From: CAVQJU01 sp963729215
Lineage (GTDB): Bacteria > Acidobacteriota > Vicinamibacteria > Vicinamibacterales > CAVVIG01
Reading direction: 5' to 3'
NCBI GenBank assembly: GCA_963729215.1
Contig: CAVSND010000015.1
Coordinates: 29,808 to 93,807 of the forward strand
DNA length: 64,000 bases
Position numbers and translations under genes: made by a program. The notes under the pieces are model-generated. The model ran no database searches, was not told the origin of the DNA, and saw only the letters and a program-made list of their open reading frames with translations. This document shows, in pieces, positions 7,637 to 15,462 of this stretch (position 1 is its first letter; each line of letters begins with the position of its first letter).

Positions 7637-7930
7637 CTATCGCTTCCAGGGCCGGAGCACGGCGTATTGCGGCACCGCTGTGGGCGATTCCCGGGTCGCG
7701 CGGATCAACCGGCGCCGGATCAGTGTCCGCACCGAGGCCTGGACGGCGCTCTTCGACAGGCCGGTCGCGTCAGCCACGTCCTGGTGACTCAGACGCACAC
7801 GGGCCCTTCCCGCGGTGGAGCGATACCAGAGCTGCAGGTACACGAGGAATGCGGACGGCTGGTGGTCGTGCAGCACGAGATCCGGCATCAGCGTGTCCAC
7901 CACGTACGTGTCGATTCTGAACTGTCTCAC
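7637..7930 (-). CDS. Small winged-helix (MarR/Rrf2-like) transcription regulator
   Basis: About 97 residues if GTG 7930 is the start (MRQFRIDTYVVD); AGGGG lies just upstream. The core is a winged helix-turn-helix: LSHQDVADATGLSKSAVQAS is the HTH, followed by a recognition-helix end and wing (VRTLIRRRLIRATRE). The gene diverges from a VOC-family gene, with a short inverted repeat between them, so it probably regulates itself and that neighbour. The longer frame to 8008 would run through the AT-rich intergenic promoter and is unlikely. Confidence 0.68.
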   Translation of the reverse strand: MRQFRIDTYVVDTLMPDLVLHDHQPSAFLVYLQLWYRSTAGRARVRLSHQDVADATGLSKSAVQASVRTLIRRRLIRATRESPTAVPQYAVLRPWKR

Positions 7931-7937
7931 GGCCCCT

Positions 7938-7954
7938 ATAGTAATAAAAACTAT
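7938..7954. promoter_or_regulatory. Candidate operator (ATAGT-N7-ACTAT)
   Basis: A perfect 5-base inverted repeat, ATAGT and ACTAT around seven A/T bases, sits in the only AT-rich patch between the divergent HTH and VOC genes. Its position 8 bases upstream of the HTH gene start suits autoregulation. The arms are short, so chance is possible. Confidence 0.35.
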
Positions 7955-8006
7955 TTCGATAAAGAAGACCCTTGCGCCACCTGTTCCTCTATGGTCTGCT
8001 CTGCGC

Positions 8007-8369
8007 ATGATCTCTCACGTCAAGTTCATCAGCATTCCGACGGCCGATCAGGATCGGGCACTCAAGTTCTGGACCGACGTCGTCGGATTCCGAGTGCTCA
8101 CCGACCAGCCGTTCGACGAGCATCAGCGGTGGATCGAGCTCAGGATCGGGTCGTCCGACACAAAGATCGTGTTGTTCATGTTCGGTGAGCAGGGCCTGAA
8201 ACCTGGGACGTTTAACGGGGCCCTGGCGTGCACGAACGTCGAGCAGACCTATCAGGAGCTTGTCGCACGGGGCGTGGAGTTCGTGACGCCTCCTCGAAAG
8301 GAGCAGTGGGGCACGTTCGCGCTGTTCAAGGATCCCGACGGCAACCAGTTCATGCTTTCGACTCCGTAG
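8007..8369 (+). CDS. VOC-family (glyoxalase/bleomycin-resistance-like) protein
   Basis: 120 residues from MISHVKFISIPTADQDRA. The opening VKFISIPTADQDRALKFW and the closing FALFKDPDGNQFML are the two standard VOC half-motifs, with metal-ligand-type positions His4 and a Glu/Gln near the end. Members act as dioxygenases, glyoxalases or resistance proteins; the substrate cannot be told from the sequence. The gene is divergent from a small HTH regulator. Its end overlaps the convergent AAA ATPase gene by 20 bases. Confidence 0.85.
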   Translation: MISHVKFISIPTADQDRALKFWTDVVGFRVLTDQPFDEHQRWIELRIGSSDTKIVLFMFGEQGLKPGTFNGALACTNVEQTYQELVARGVEFVTPPRKEQWGTFALFKDPDGNQFMLSTP

Positions 8370-9150
8370 CACCTGGACCGTCGACGGTCACGCGCAAGTG
8401 TTTCCAGTAGCTCTCTGCATTGTGCAGAATGCCGCGCGTGATCTGATAGTGGCTCGTGTCTTCCAGTTTCACGCGAGCGAGCGCGCCGCCGTCGAACTTC
8501 ACCAGGTCGGCCCCGGGGAACGTGAGCAGAATCGGCGAATGTGTCGCGACGATGAACTGCGACCGGCCGGTAGACACCTGCTTCCACATGTGCGCCAGGA
8601 GGACGAGCTGACGCTGCGGCGAAAGCGCAGACTCGGGCTCGTCCAGCAGAAACAGGCCCGCTTGAATGCGGTGTTCCAGGATCGCCAGAAATGCCTCGCC
8701 GTGCGACCGTGTGTGAAGCGATCGGCCCCAATAGCGACTGTAGGGGTCGCCCATGAAGTCGGGGCCCTCACGCCGAGCGTCGAGCAGGGACGCGAAGTGC
8801 GCCTGGAACTCTGCCCGAAGAGAGTAAGCATCCGGCGGGCGACGGCGAAACACCGGCCGCAGTGCGGGCGCGAGCAGGCTCGCGGGATCGGGCCCATGTC
8901 GCCCATCAAGCTCGTTTCGCCCGCCGCCCGATACCGGCAATCTACTTAATGACGCAATCGCTTCGATCAGCGTCGACTTGCCGGTGCCGTTCTCGCCAAC
9001 AAAGAAGGTCACCGGTGAATCGAATCGAAGGTCCAGGTCGCGAACGAACGGCAGGCTGAACGGATACGCGCTCTGCGCGGCGAGCCGCTCAGGCACCACC
9101 CGCACGCCGGTCAGATAGGGCACTGGAATCATCCCGGTTGGACCTTTCAC
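8350..9150 (-). CDS. AAA/ABC-type ATPase (RecF/OLD-like nucleotide-binding protein)
   Basis: 266 residues. Walker A is GENGTGKST (about residues 53-61) and Walker B is LFLLDEPESALSPQRQ, with an ABC-like layout and a switch His in IVATHSPILL. This is the stand-alone 'AAA family ATPase' often annotated as a predicted ATP-binding protein, related to the ATPase heads of RecF/OLD proteins. No nuclease or TOPRIM domain is present in the frame or next door, so a defence function is not supported. GTG 9150 has a GAGGG site; ATG 9132 is an alternative start. Confidence 0.8.
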   Translation of the reverse strand: MKGPTGMIPVPYLTGVRVVPERLAAQSAYPFSLPFVRDLDLRFDSPVTFFVGENGTGKSTLIEAIASLSRLPVSGGGRNELDGRHGPDPASLLAPALRPVFRRRPPDAYSLRAEFQAHFASLLDARREGPDFMGDPYSRYWGRSLHTRSHGEAFLAILEHRIQAGLFLLDEPESALSPQRQLVLLAHMWKQVSTGRSQFIVATHSPILLTFPGADLVKFDGGALARVKLEDTSHYQITRGILHNAESYWKHLRVTVDGPGATESKA

Positions 9151-9162
9151 TGTCCGCGTCCC

Positions 9163-9627
9163 TCAGAGCTCCAGTTTCAGGAACGTGGCGCCAGGCACGG
9201 GATTGTGGCGATACGAGTCGGTCGGAGTAAATCCCAGAGCGAAGTACACATGTTGCGCCGCCGCCATCGACGGCAGCGTATCCAGCAACATCTCCTTGTA
9301 ACCCGCTTGCCGGGCCTGCGCGATCAGCGCCCGGGCGACGGCTTGCCCGATGCCCTTGCCTCGATGCACAGGCACGACATACACGCGCTTCATCTCGCAG
9401 GCCGAGTCGGTGAATCGTCTGAGGCCGCCGCACCCGACGAATGTCCCGCTCCAGCTGGCCAGGACGAAGTGGCCGCCAGGAGGACCATATTCACTCGACA
9501 ACGTGTCGAGCTCGTGCGCGAAATCCTGAAAGCACAGATCGAAGTCGAGCGAGGCGGCATACTCCTGCACCAGGGCCCGCGCGGCCAGCCAGAGCTCGGG
9601 CGAGTCAGGTTGCACCAGTTGGAGCAT
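9163..9627 (-). CDS. GNAT-family N-acetyltransferase
   Basis: 154 residues. The acetyl-CoA-binding motif A is present as VVPVHRGKGIGQAVARALIA (R-x2-G-x-G), preceded by CEMKRVYV and followed by motif B QHVYFALGF. The N-terminal half has the usual ELWLAARALVQEY opening of stand-alone GNATs. The substrate is unknown. It lies 12 bases upstream of the AAA ATPase start on the same strand, so the two may be cotranscribed. Confidence 0.87.
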   Translation of the reverse strand: MLQLVQPDSPELWLAARALVQEYAASLDFDLCFQDFAHELDTLSSEYGPPGGHFVLASWSGTFVGCGGLRRFTDSACEMKRVYVVPVHRGKGIGQAVARALIAQARQAGYKEMLLDTLPSMAAAQHVYFALGFTPTDSYRHNPVPGATFLKLEL

Positions 9628-9665
9628 GTAAGTCTGCCGCCCCTGCGTGATGCTTCACACGATAC

Positions 9666-10505
9666 CTACCGGGTGAGCGAGGTCTTCGGCGTATATGGGT
9701 TCTCGATGACGAAATGAAGCGGGAATCGAGTTTCGACGTAGTCTTCAGGCACCTCGAATAGCTCTGGCCGCGGCTCAGAGCGGTTGATCCTGATCACCTG
9801 AAACTCGACGATGCCAAGCGCCGGGTCCTCGATGCGGCTATACATCATCAGCTTCAGGTCTGGAGAGACCCAACGCTCCGCGCGACCAGAGCCAATCAAA
9901 CCGGCCGGCAGCCGCGTGACAAAGCGCGTACCCGTCGCCGGAACTCCAGCGATGGTCCGCTCGCCCAGCGATTCTCCACCGCCGGGGTTGGTGGCGTCCG
10001 GGGGCACGTCAGGAATCGCGAAAAATCCGACAGAGCGGCTCATTGATAGCGGCAGGACAAACTGGCTGAACCCCCCAGATCCAACGAGCAGCTCGGCCAG
10101 TCCGCGGGGACCGGGGTTGGTCGTTGTTCGTGCAACCGGATCCAACAGATAGGCCGTCTTGTTATCAGGCGTCAGGATGATCCGTTGTGAACGCCGGTCC
10201 TGCACGAAGTCCTGCTCCACCCGAACGCGGCCCATGCTGTCGCGGTACAAGCGCGAGGCGGCTTGCAGCTCTGCCCGTCCGCTACCTGCAGGCGGGCGCC
10301 ATACCGTTGTGACCTCTGCCGAGAAGGGCGCGCCGAGGACGACCGTGCCGTCGAGCAGGCATGGAGTGGCCGCGCACACGAAGCCGGCCCTCTGCGTGAC
10401 GTCGTTCCGGTCCGGCTGGTAGGCCTGAGCGAAAGTAGTTGCGGGACTCACCATGACGAGAGTGAGCGCGATCGTGGAGCTCACCACATACGACATCATT
10501 CTCAT
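9666..10505 (-). CDS. Secreted protein of unknown function
   Basis: 279 residues with a signal peptide (VSSTIALTLVMVSPATTFAQ) and an excellent ribosome site, AGGAGG, 8 bases before ATG 10505. The mature part has an internal repeat-poor beta-rich character with segments such as RIILTPDNKTAYLLDP and RFVTRLPAGLIG. I know similar exported proteins from Acidobacteriota annotated as hypothetical. The segment LKLMMYSRIEDPALG followed by EFQVIRINRSEP suggests an LolA/DUF-like lipid-facing beta fold, but this is not certain. Confidence 0.72.
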   Translation of the reverse strand: MRMMSYVVSSTIALTLVMVSPATTFAQAYQPDRNDVTQRAGFVCAATPCLLDGTVVLGAPFSAEVTTVWRPPAGSGRAELQAASRLYRDSMGRVRVEQDFVQDRRSQRIILTPDNKTAYLLDPVARTTTNPGPRGLAELLVGSGGFSQFVLPLSMSRSVGFFAIPDVPPDATNPGGGESLGERTIAGVPATGTRFVTRLPAGLIGSGRAERWVSPDLKLMMYSRIEDPALGIVEFQVIRINRSEPRPELFEVPEDYVETRFPLHFVIENPYTPKTSLTR

Positions 10506-10736
10506 GGCGATGACCTCCTGATTCGTGCGACGTTCAGCGTCCTCTCACCGGGTGGACGACCCGCAAACAACAGAATCCATCAGCCAGCACACCCGATCCC
10601 GTCGCGCCTACTGAATCATCCATTCGGCAAGATCCTGCCACGTCTCTGTTCGAGCGAGCAGCGTCCGCAACGGAAAAGAAATCGCAATCGCGGCGACGCC
10701 CCATATATAAGCGCGGTGAATTCGTCCACGCACGAT

Positions 10737-11354
10737 TCAGTCGTAGAGCGGGCCCGCGAACAGGAACGAGAGGCCGACCGGAATCGCCAGCAGCCCCACC
10801 CGTCCGAATGCCGCCGGAAGGATACCTCCAGTCATCGCGAGAAGCACGAGTCGCTTGTGTGTCTCGGGCCGCCGTCTGAACCACAGCGCCAGGCCAAAGA
10901 GTCCGACGAACACCACGAGGTCGGTCAGCGGGACAACCAGAAATCTGATGGCCTCCGACGCGTCGCGCGGGTTGCCGGGCCCGGTCCACCCGGTTTGCGC
11001 GCCGAGTATGGCGATGACGTAGCCGAGCACGACCAACGCGACCGCAAAAACTCCGCCCACGACTCCAAGGCGTCGATGAACCGCGACTTGCTTCGACATC
11101 ACCAGCCACGTCTGGACGGCAAACAATCCCATCCAGACGCTGAACACCGCGGCATGCAGATGGACCAGCGACGGGAGCGGCGGAGCCCCTGTATACGACT
11201 TCAGATAGTAGGTTCGGCCGAACGCCGCAAACACCACCGCGATGGCGCCGAGCGCAAAGCCCGTATAGAACATCCTGTCCCGGCGCCAGAGCACCGCCTT
11301 CGGACTCGGCGCAGTTTCCATTCGGCTCGTTGCTGGGAACGACACGGCAGTCAC
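10737..11354 (-). CDS. Multi-pass membrane protein, interrupted by an in-frame TGA
   Basis: 205 residues to the first stop, with six likely membrane segments (FYTGFALGAIAVVFAAFG, LVHLHAAVFSVWMGLFAVQT and others) and conserved-looking His residues in the second and third. It resembles the DUF2306/cytochrome-like membrane family often annotated hypothetical in Acidobacteriota. The TGA at 10737-10739 is followed in the same frame by 42 further residues that keep the family character (RIHRAYIWGVAAIAISFPL) to a TAG at 10608-10610. One C-to-T change (CGA to TGA) explains the break. The start could be GTG 11354 or ATG 11321. Confidence 0.72.
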   Translation of the reverse strand: MTAVSFPATSRMETAPSPKAVLWRRDRMFYTGFALGAIAVVFAAFGRTYYLKSYTGAPPLPSLVHLHAAVFSVWMGLFAVQTWLVMSKQVAVHRRLGVVGGVFAVALVVLGYVIAILGAQTGWTGPGNPRDASEAIRFLVVPLTDLVVFVGLFGLALWFRRRPETHKRLVLLAMTGGILPAAFGRVGLLAIPVGLSFLFAGPLYD

Positions 11355-11472
11355 ACTCCGTCCTGGCCGGGTCTGTTGTCCGGCTCACGCACTGGCCGCT
11401 CATGTGCGGCAGGCGCGAGTGACAATACCCTACAGTCTCGCCAAAACGTAAGTGTCCTGAACGGCGGAGGGC

Positions 11473-11871
11473 CTAGTCCGCGACGCGCCGCACCGACAAC
11501 CTGGCGACGCACGCCGGTCCGAACTCGAGCTTCTCGCCAGGCACATTCACTTCGACGTCGCACTTGAAGTCGATGCGGTGCCCCGACTGCCGGCCCGCGA
11601 ACATCATGGGATACCGATCCTGGCTCTCGCCGTCGGGCACCATGGCCTTGAACGTGATCTTGTCGCCGGCGATCTTGCCCTCGAGGATGTCGACAGCGGG
11701 CCCGCTGCCAAGCCGAACCGTTCCCGTCAACGTGGTCCCGGACGATTCCAGGCGCATCTCGACCGGCAGATCGGTGCGTTTCCAGGTGGTCCACTTGCCC
11801 GTCAAGGCAGATCCTGCGGCGAGCAGCGGCGTCATGGTCAGCGCGATCAGCAGTCCAGCGACCAGCTTCAT
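11473..11871 (-). CDS. Small secreted protein, unknown function
   Basis: 132 residues with a signal peptide (MKLVAGLLIALTMTPLLAAG) and GGAGG 6 bases before the ATG. The mature part has the pattern GKWT, then LTGTV, then ILEGKIAGDKITF, which is common among small exported beta-sandwich proteins of Acidobacteriota; two Cys residues near the C-terminus (FKCDVEV, GPACVAR) may form a disulfide. The function is unknown. Confidence 0.75.
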   Translation of the reverse strand: MKLVAGLLIALTMTPLLAAGSALTGKWTTWKRTDLPVEMRLESSGTTLTGTVRLGSGPAVDILEGKIAGDKITFKAMVPDGESQDRYPMMFAGRQSGHRIDFKCDVEVNVPGEKLEFGPACVARLSVRRVAD

Positions 11872-11978
11872 GGTGCCTCCATGCGAACCCTCAGATTTTA
11901 GCGACTGGTTTTCTTGCGGGACGTAAAATCTTCATCGCGGCGATTGACAGGGCCCTCAGGGTGCTACAGTCGTGAACG

Positions 11979-12350
11979 ATGTGGTTGCGCGCGGCGCGTA
12001 AGCATTTCCTAAGTCGCGGCCTGACGGTTGCACTCGCCGCCCTGGTCCTTGGCGGCGCGCTCAATTGGGGGCACGTCGGAGGCGACGATCCGGACTGCGA
12101 TCCGGTTCTGGTCCACCACGATCACAACGCGCATCGGTTTGCGGCCCCGCCTTCGACATCCTCACCGGCTTCCGATCACTGTTATCTATGCCATTCGCTG
12201 CGGCTGCTGCAGACGAGCCTGGTCGCTCGCGGCGCACACGCGGTCCCCGCCGTCCACTCGACACCGTTTAACCCGGTCGAAGGCCTCGCCGCCAAGAGCG
12301 TCTTCGCCGTTGACCTGTCCTCCCGCGCTCCGCCCTCCGCCTCCCTGTAA
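11979..12350 (+). CDS. Small exported His/Cys-rich protein before the TonB receptor
   Basis: 123 residues. An N-terminal hydrophobic segment (LTVALAALVLGGALNWGHVG) is followed by a His-rich patch (VLVHHDHNAHRF) and a CYLCHSLRLL motif, so a metal-binding role is plausible; DUF2946-type proteins look similar. It lies 67 bases upstream of the TonB receptor on the same strand and could act with it, for instance in metal uptake. That link is inferred from position only. Confidence 0.6.
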   Translation: MWLRAARKHFLSRGLTVALAALVLGGALNWGHVGGDDPDCDPVLVHHDHNAHRFAAPPSTSSPASDHCYLCHSLRLLQTSLVARGAHAVPAVHSTPFNPVEGLAAKSVFAVDLSSRAPPSASL

Positions 12351-12416
12351 CCCTGTCCTCACTTCGGCGGTTACGTGTGTCGTTCGCACGGGCGAACGCA
12401 TGTTGCGGAGGAGTTT

Positions 12417-15002
12417 ATGGAGCTCTCTTTCCGGCGCGGCTTCAGCGTCGTTGTTCTCTTGATCTTCGTCTGTCACGGGAGCGCAGGTGTCGTGCATGCC
12501 CAGGGCCTCGGCGGCGCGGGCACCATTCAAGGCACGATCAAAGATCCGACCGGCGGCGTCATGCAATCGGTGGACGTCACGATCAGCAATCCCGTGTCTC
12601 GCTTTACGCGGACCACAACCACCGATGCCGGCGGCAAATACGCCTTCAGCAATCTGCCCCCCAATACGTACCACCTCGCGGTAGAGGCGCAGGGATTTGA
12701 ACGGCTCGCGCGGGATGTGGACGTCCGCACGGCGGTGCCCATCACGCTCGACTTGACGCTTGCGCTTGCCGGCGCAACAAGCTCGGTCGAGGTGGTCGGT
12801 CATGCGGACCTGCTGGAGCGGGACCCGAGCGCACACACCGATATCGACCAGAACGTGATCGCCAAGCTGCCGCTCGGCTCGTCTGGAGGGTTGAACCAGG
12901 TGATCACCCTCGCGGCGCCCGGCGTCGTATCCGACTCGAACGGGTTCTTCCACCCGGTCGGCGACCACGCGCAGACGCAGTTCTCGATCGACAATCAGCC
13001 GGTCACCGACCAGCAGAGCCGCCTGTACTCGAATCAGATTTCGCAGGAGGCCGTGCAATCGATGGAGCTCATCACCGGCGTTGCGCCGGCCGAATACGGC
13101 GACAAAAGCAGCCTCGTCGTCCACATCGTCACGAAGTCCGGGCTCAATCAACCGACGCCGACCGGCAGCCTGTCGTTCGAGTACGGGTCGTTCAAGTCGC
13201 CGACGGCCGACCTCAACATCGGGTGGGGCTCGCAAGCGGTCGGGAACTTCGTGTCGCTCAGCGGCATGCGGACCGACAGACTCCTCGATACGCCGGAGTT
13301 CCAGCCCCTGCACGACGCCGGGAACAAGTTCTCGCTTTTTGACCGGCTCGACGCCAAGACCGGCCAGACAGGCACGTTCCACCTGAACGTCCAGGCGGCG
13401 CGCTCGGCGTTCGACATCCCGAACACGCTCGACGCCGCCGCACTCGGCCAGGCCCAGCACCAGGACATCGCGACGTTCAATGTCGCACCCGGATACTCGC
13501 AGGTGATCGGATCGAACACGCTGTTCACCGCCAATGCCTTCGTCCGACAAGACCACCTGACCTACACGCCCAGTCCCGATCCATTTGCCGATCAACCGGG
13601 CACGGTCAGCCAGGATCGGCGGTTGACGAATCTCGGAGTCAAGGCCGACGTCGCCTACAACGTGGGCCGCCAGAACGTGAAGTTCGGCGGCACGGTCAGC
13701 GCGACGAAGCTCGACGAGCGCTTCACGCTGGGGTTCACCGACCCCGCGTTCAACTCGCCGTGCCTGGACGCATCGGGCAACTCCTCGGCGGATACCTCGT
13801 TGACCGCGGTGAGCCAGTGCGTGAACGGCCTCACGGTCAATCCCGACTTCAATCCGAACCTGCTGGCCTTCGATCTCACTCGCGCGGGGTCGCCATTCGT
13901 CTATGGCCAGGTAGGCACCATCAAGCAGCAGGCCCTCTAGTACAGGACGACATCAAAGCCGGCGACGTCACGTTCAAGGTCGGGCTCCGATTCGATCATT
14001 ACGACGGTCTCACCACGGCCACGCTTCTCCAGCCACGCGCTCGGCGTGTCATACGCCGTGCCCGGCACGAACACCGTGCTCCGCGCGTCGTACGGCCGGA
14101 CGATGGAGACGCCGTACAACGAGAATCTGCTGCTGTCGAGCGGCGTCGGCGCGGAAGCGTTGACCGGTACCGCAACGCCTCCGCTGCCAGGCACGCGCAA
14201 TCAGGCGGAAGTGGGCGTCCAGCAGAGCGTCGGCCGGTGGGTCGTCGCGGATCTGGGCTACTTCACCAAGCGCACGCAGAACGCCTACGACTTCAACGTG
14301 CTGTTCAACACGCCCATCTTCTTCCCCGTCGCGTGGGACCATTCCGACATCAACGGTGTCACGGGCAAAGTGAATCTCGTGGAGCACCACGGCGTCAGCG
14401 CATTCGTGGTGATGGCACACACGAACGCCATCTACTTCCCGCCGGGCGTCGGCGGCGTGCTCCTGACGCCCCCCTGCGACACGCCGGGGTGCTCCTTCCG
14501 GATCGACCACGACCAGAAATTCAACGCGACCACCAACCTGCAGTACGCCTTCAACAAGCCCCTCGGGGCATGGGCGGCGCTCAGCTGGCGATACGATTCG
14601 GGCCTGGTCGCCAGTGCGATCGGCGACGTCAACGACCTGCTGACGCTCACGGCCGCGCAGCAGGCGGCCGCCGGCGTCTCGTGCGGCGGTGTTCCAGCGA
14701 CGCCATCGTCCGGCTTCACGAGTTGTGCGCCCGACAGCATCGCGGCCAGCCGTCTTGTCGTGCCCGCGGCCGGGACCGGCGATCCGCTGAACAACCCGAC
14801 GCGCGTCGCGCCGCGTCATCTCTTCGATCTTGGCGTGGGAGTGGACAATCTGCTGCGGACGAATCGCCAAAAGGTGCGGGTCCGGTTCAGCGTCATCAAC
14901 CTTACGAACCAGGAGGCCCTCTACAACTTCCTGTCGACGTTCAGCGGGACGCATTTCGTGGAGCCGCGGACATACCAGGTCCAGCTGGGCTGGACCTTCT
15001 GA
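12417..15002 (+). CDS. TonB-dependent receptor with carboxypeptidase-like domain (frameshifted twice)
   Basis: The inferred protein is about 860 residues from MELSFRRGFSVVVLL, with GGAGGA upstream of ATG 12417. It has a signal peptide to VVHAQ, then a carboxypeptidase-regulatory-like domain (GTIKDPTGGVMQSVDV, YAFSNLPPNTYHLAVEAQGF), a plug domain and a long barrel ending in YQVQLGWTF. One base is missing near 13940: the reading ALY-VQDD is interrupted by TAG. One extra base near 14035 restores the frame, so about 100 bases are out of frame. Outer-membrane receptors of this type take up substrates with energy from TonB. The substrate is unknown. Confidence 0.85.
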
Positions 15003-15077
15003 ACGCCATCAACACGCGGACATTGTCCCTGTTGTTTTCCCAAAGAAAGCGTGCCATGCTTCCTGTTGGAACCCCAA

Positions 15078-15120
15078 TAGAGAGATATCCGTAGAGAGAT
15101 ATGCCCGATAGAGAGAGATG
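15078..15120 (+). promoter_or_regulatory. Three tandem TAGAGAGA repeats upstream of padR
   Basis: TAGAGAGATAT occurs at 15078-15088 and 15092-15102, and a third TAGAGAGA copy begins at 15109 and runs into the padR start codon. The spacing is 14 and 17 bases. Direct repeats immediately before a PadR gene suggest an autoregulatory operator. Confidence 0.5.
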
Positions 15121-15462
15121 AAAGACACGGACGTTCGACAAGGCACGCTGGCGCTGATGGTGCTCAAGACCCTGGATGTGCTGGGTCCCCTGCATGGCTA
15201 CGGGATCGCCCGGCGAATCGAACAGATCAGCGGCGATCTGCTGACGGTCAACCAGGGCACGCTCTACCCGGTGCTGCTCAAGCTCACGCAGGAAGGTTCG
15301 ATCGCGTCCGAATGGGGCGCGTCGGAGAATAACCGCAAGGCACGCTTCTATCGGCTGACACGACAGGGCCGCAAGCAGTTGCAGGCGGAAGCCAGGAGCT
15401 GGGAACAGACGACGGCGATCATCGGCCGATTTTTTGCCGTGAACGCACAAAAGCTGAAATGA
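15118..15462 (+). CDS. PadR-family transcription regulator
   Basis: 114 residues. The winged-helix core is LMVLKTLDVLGPLHGYGIA, GTLYPVLLKLTQEGSIASEW and RFYRLTRQGRKQL, all diagnostic of the PadR N-terminal domain. It belongs to the short PadR type that in Acidobacteriota precedes an ADOP permease. Its stop overlaps the permease start as ATGA, so the two are translationally coupled and PadR very probably represses this operon. Repeats at 15078-15120 are the candidate binding site. Confidence 0.93.
   Translation: MKDTDVRQGTLALMVLKTLDVLGPLHGYGIARRIEQISGDLLTVNQGTLYPVLLKLTQEGSIASEWGASENNRKARFYRLTRQGRKQLQAEARSWEQTTAIIGRFFAVNAQKLK

Noticed and set aside
8350..9627. AAA ATPase plus GNAT as a toxin or defence pair
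   Set aside because: The ATPase lacks a nuclease or TOPRIM partner and the GNAT is of an ordinary stand-alone type, not a TacT-like toxin with an RHH antitoxin.
12186..13595. 469-residue open frame opposite the TonB receptor
   Set aside because: No family features, and the plus strand has clear receptor text; shadow frame.
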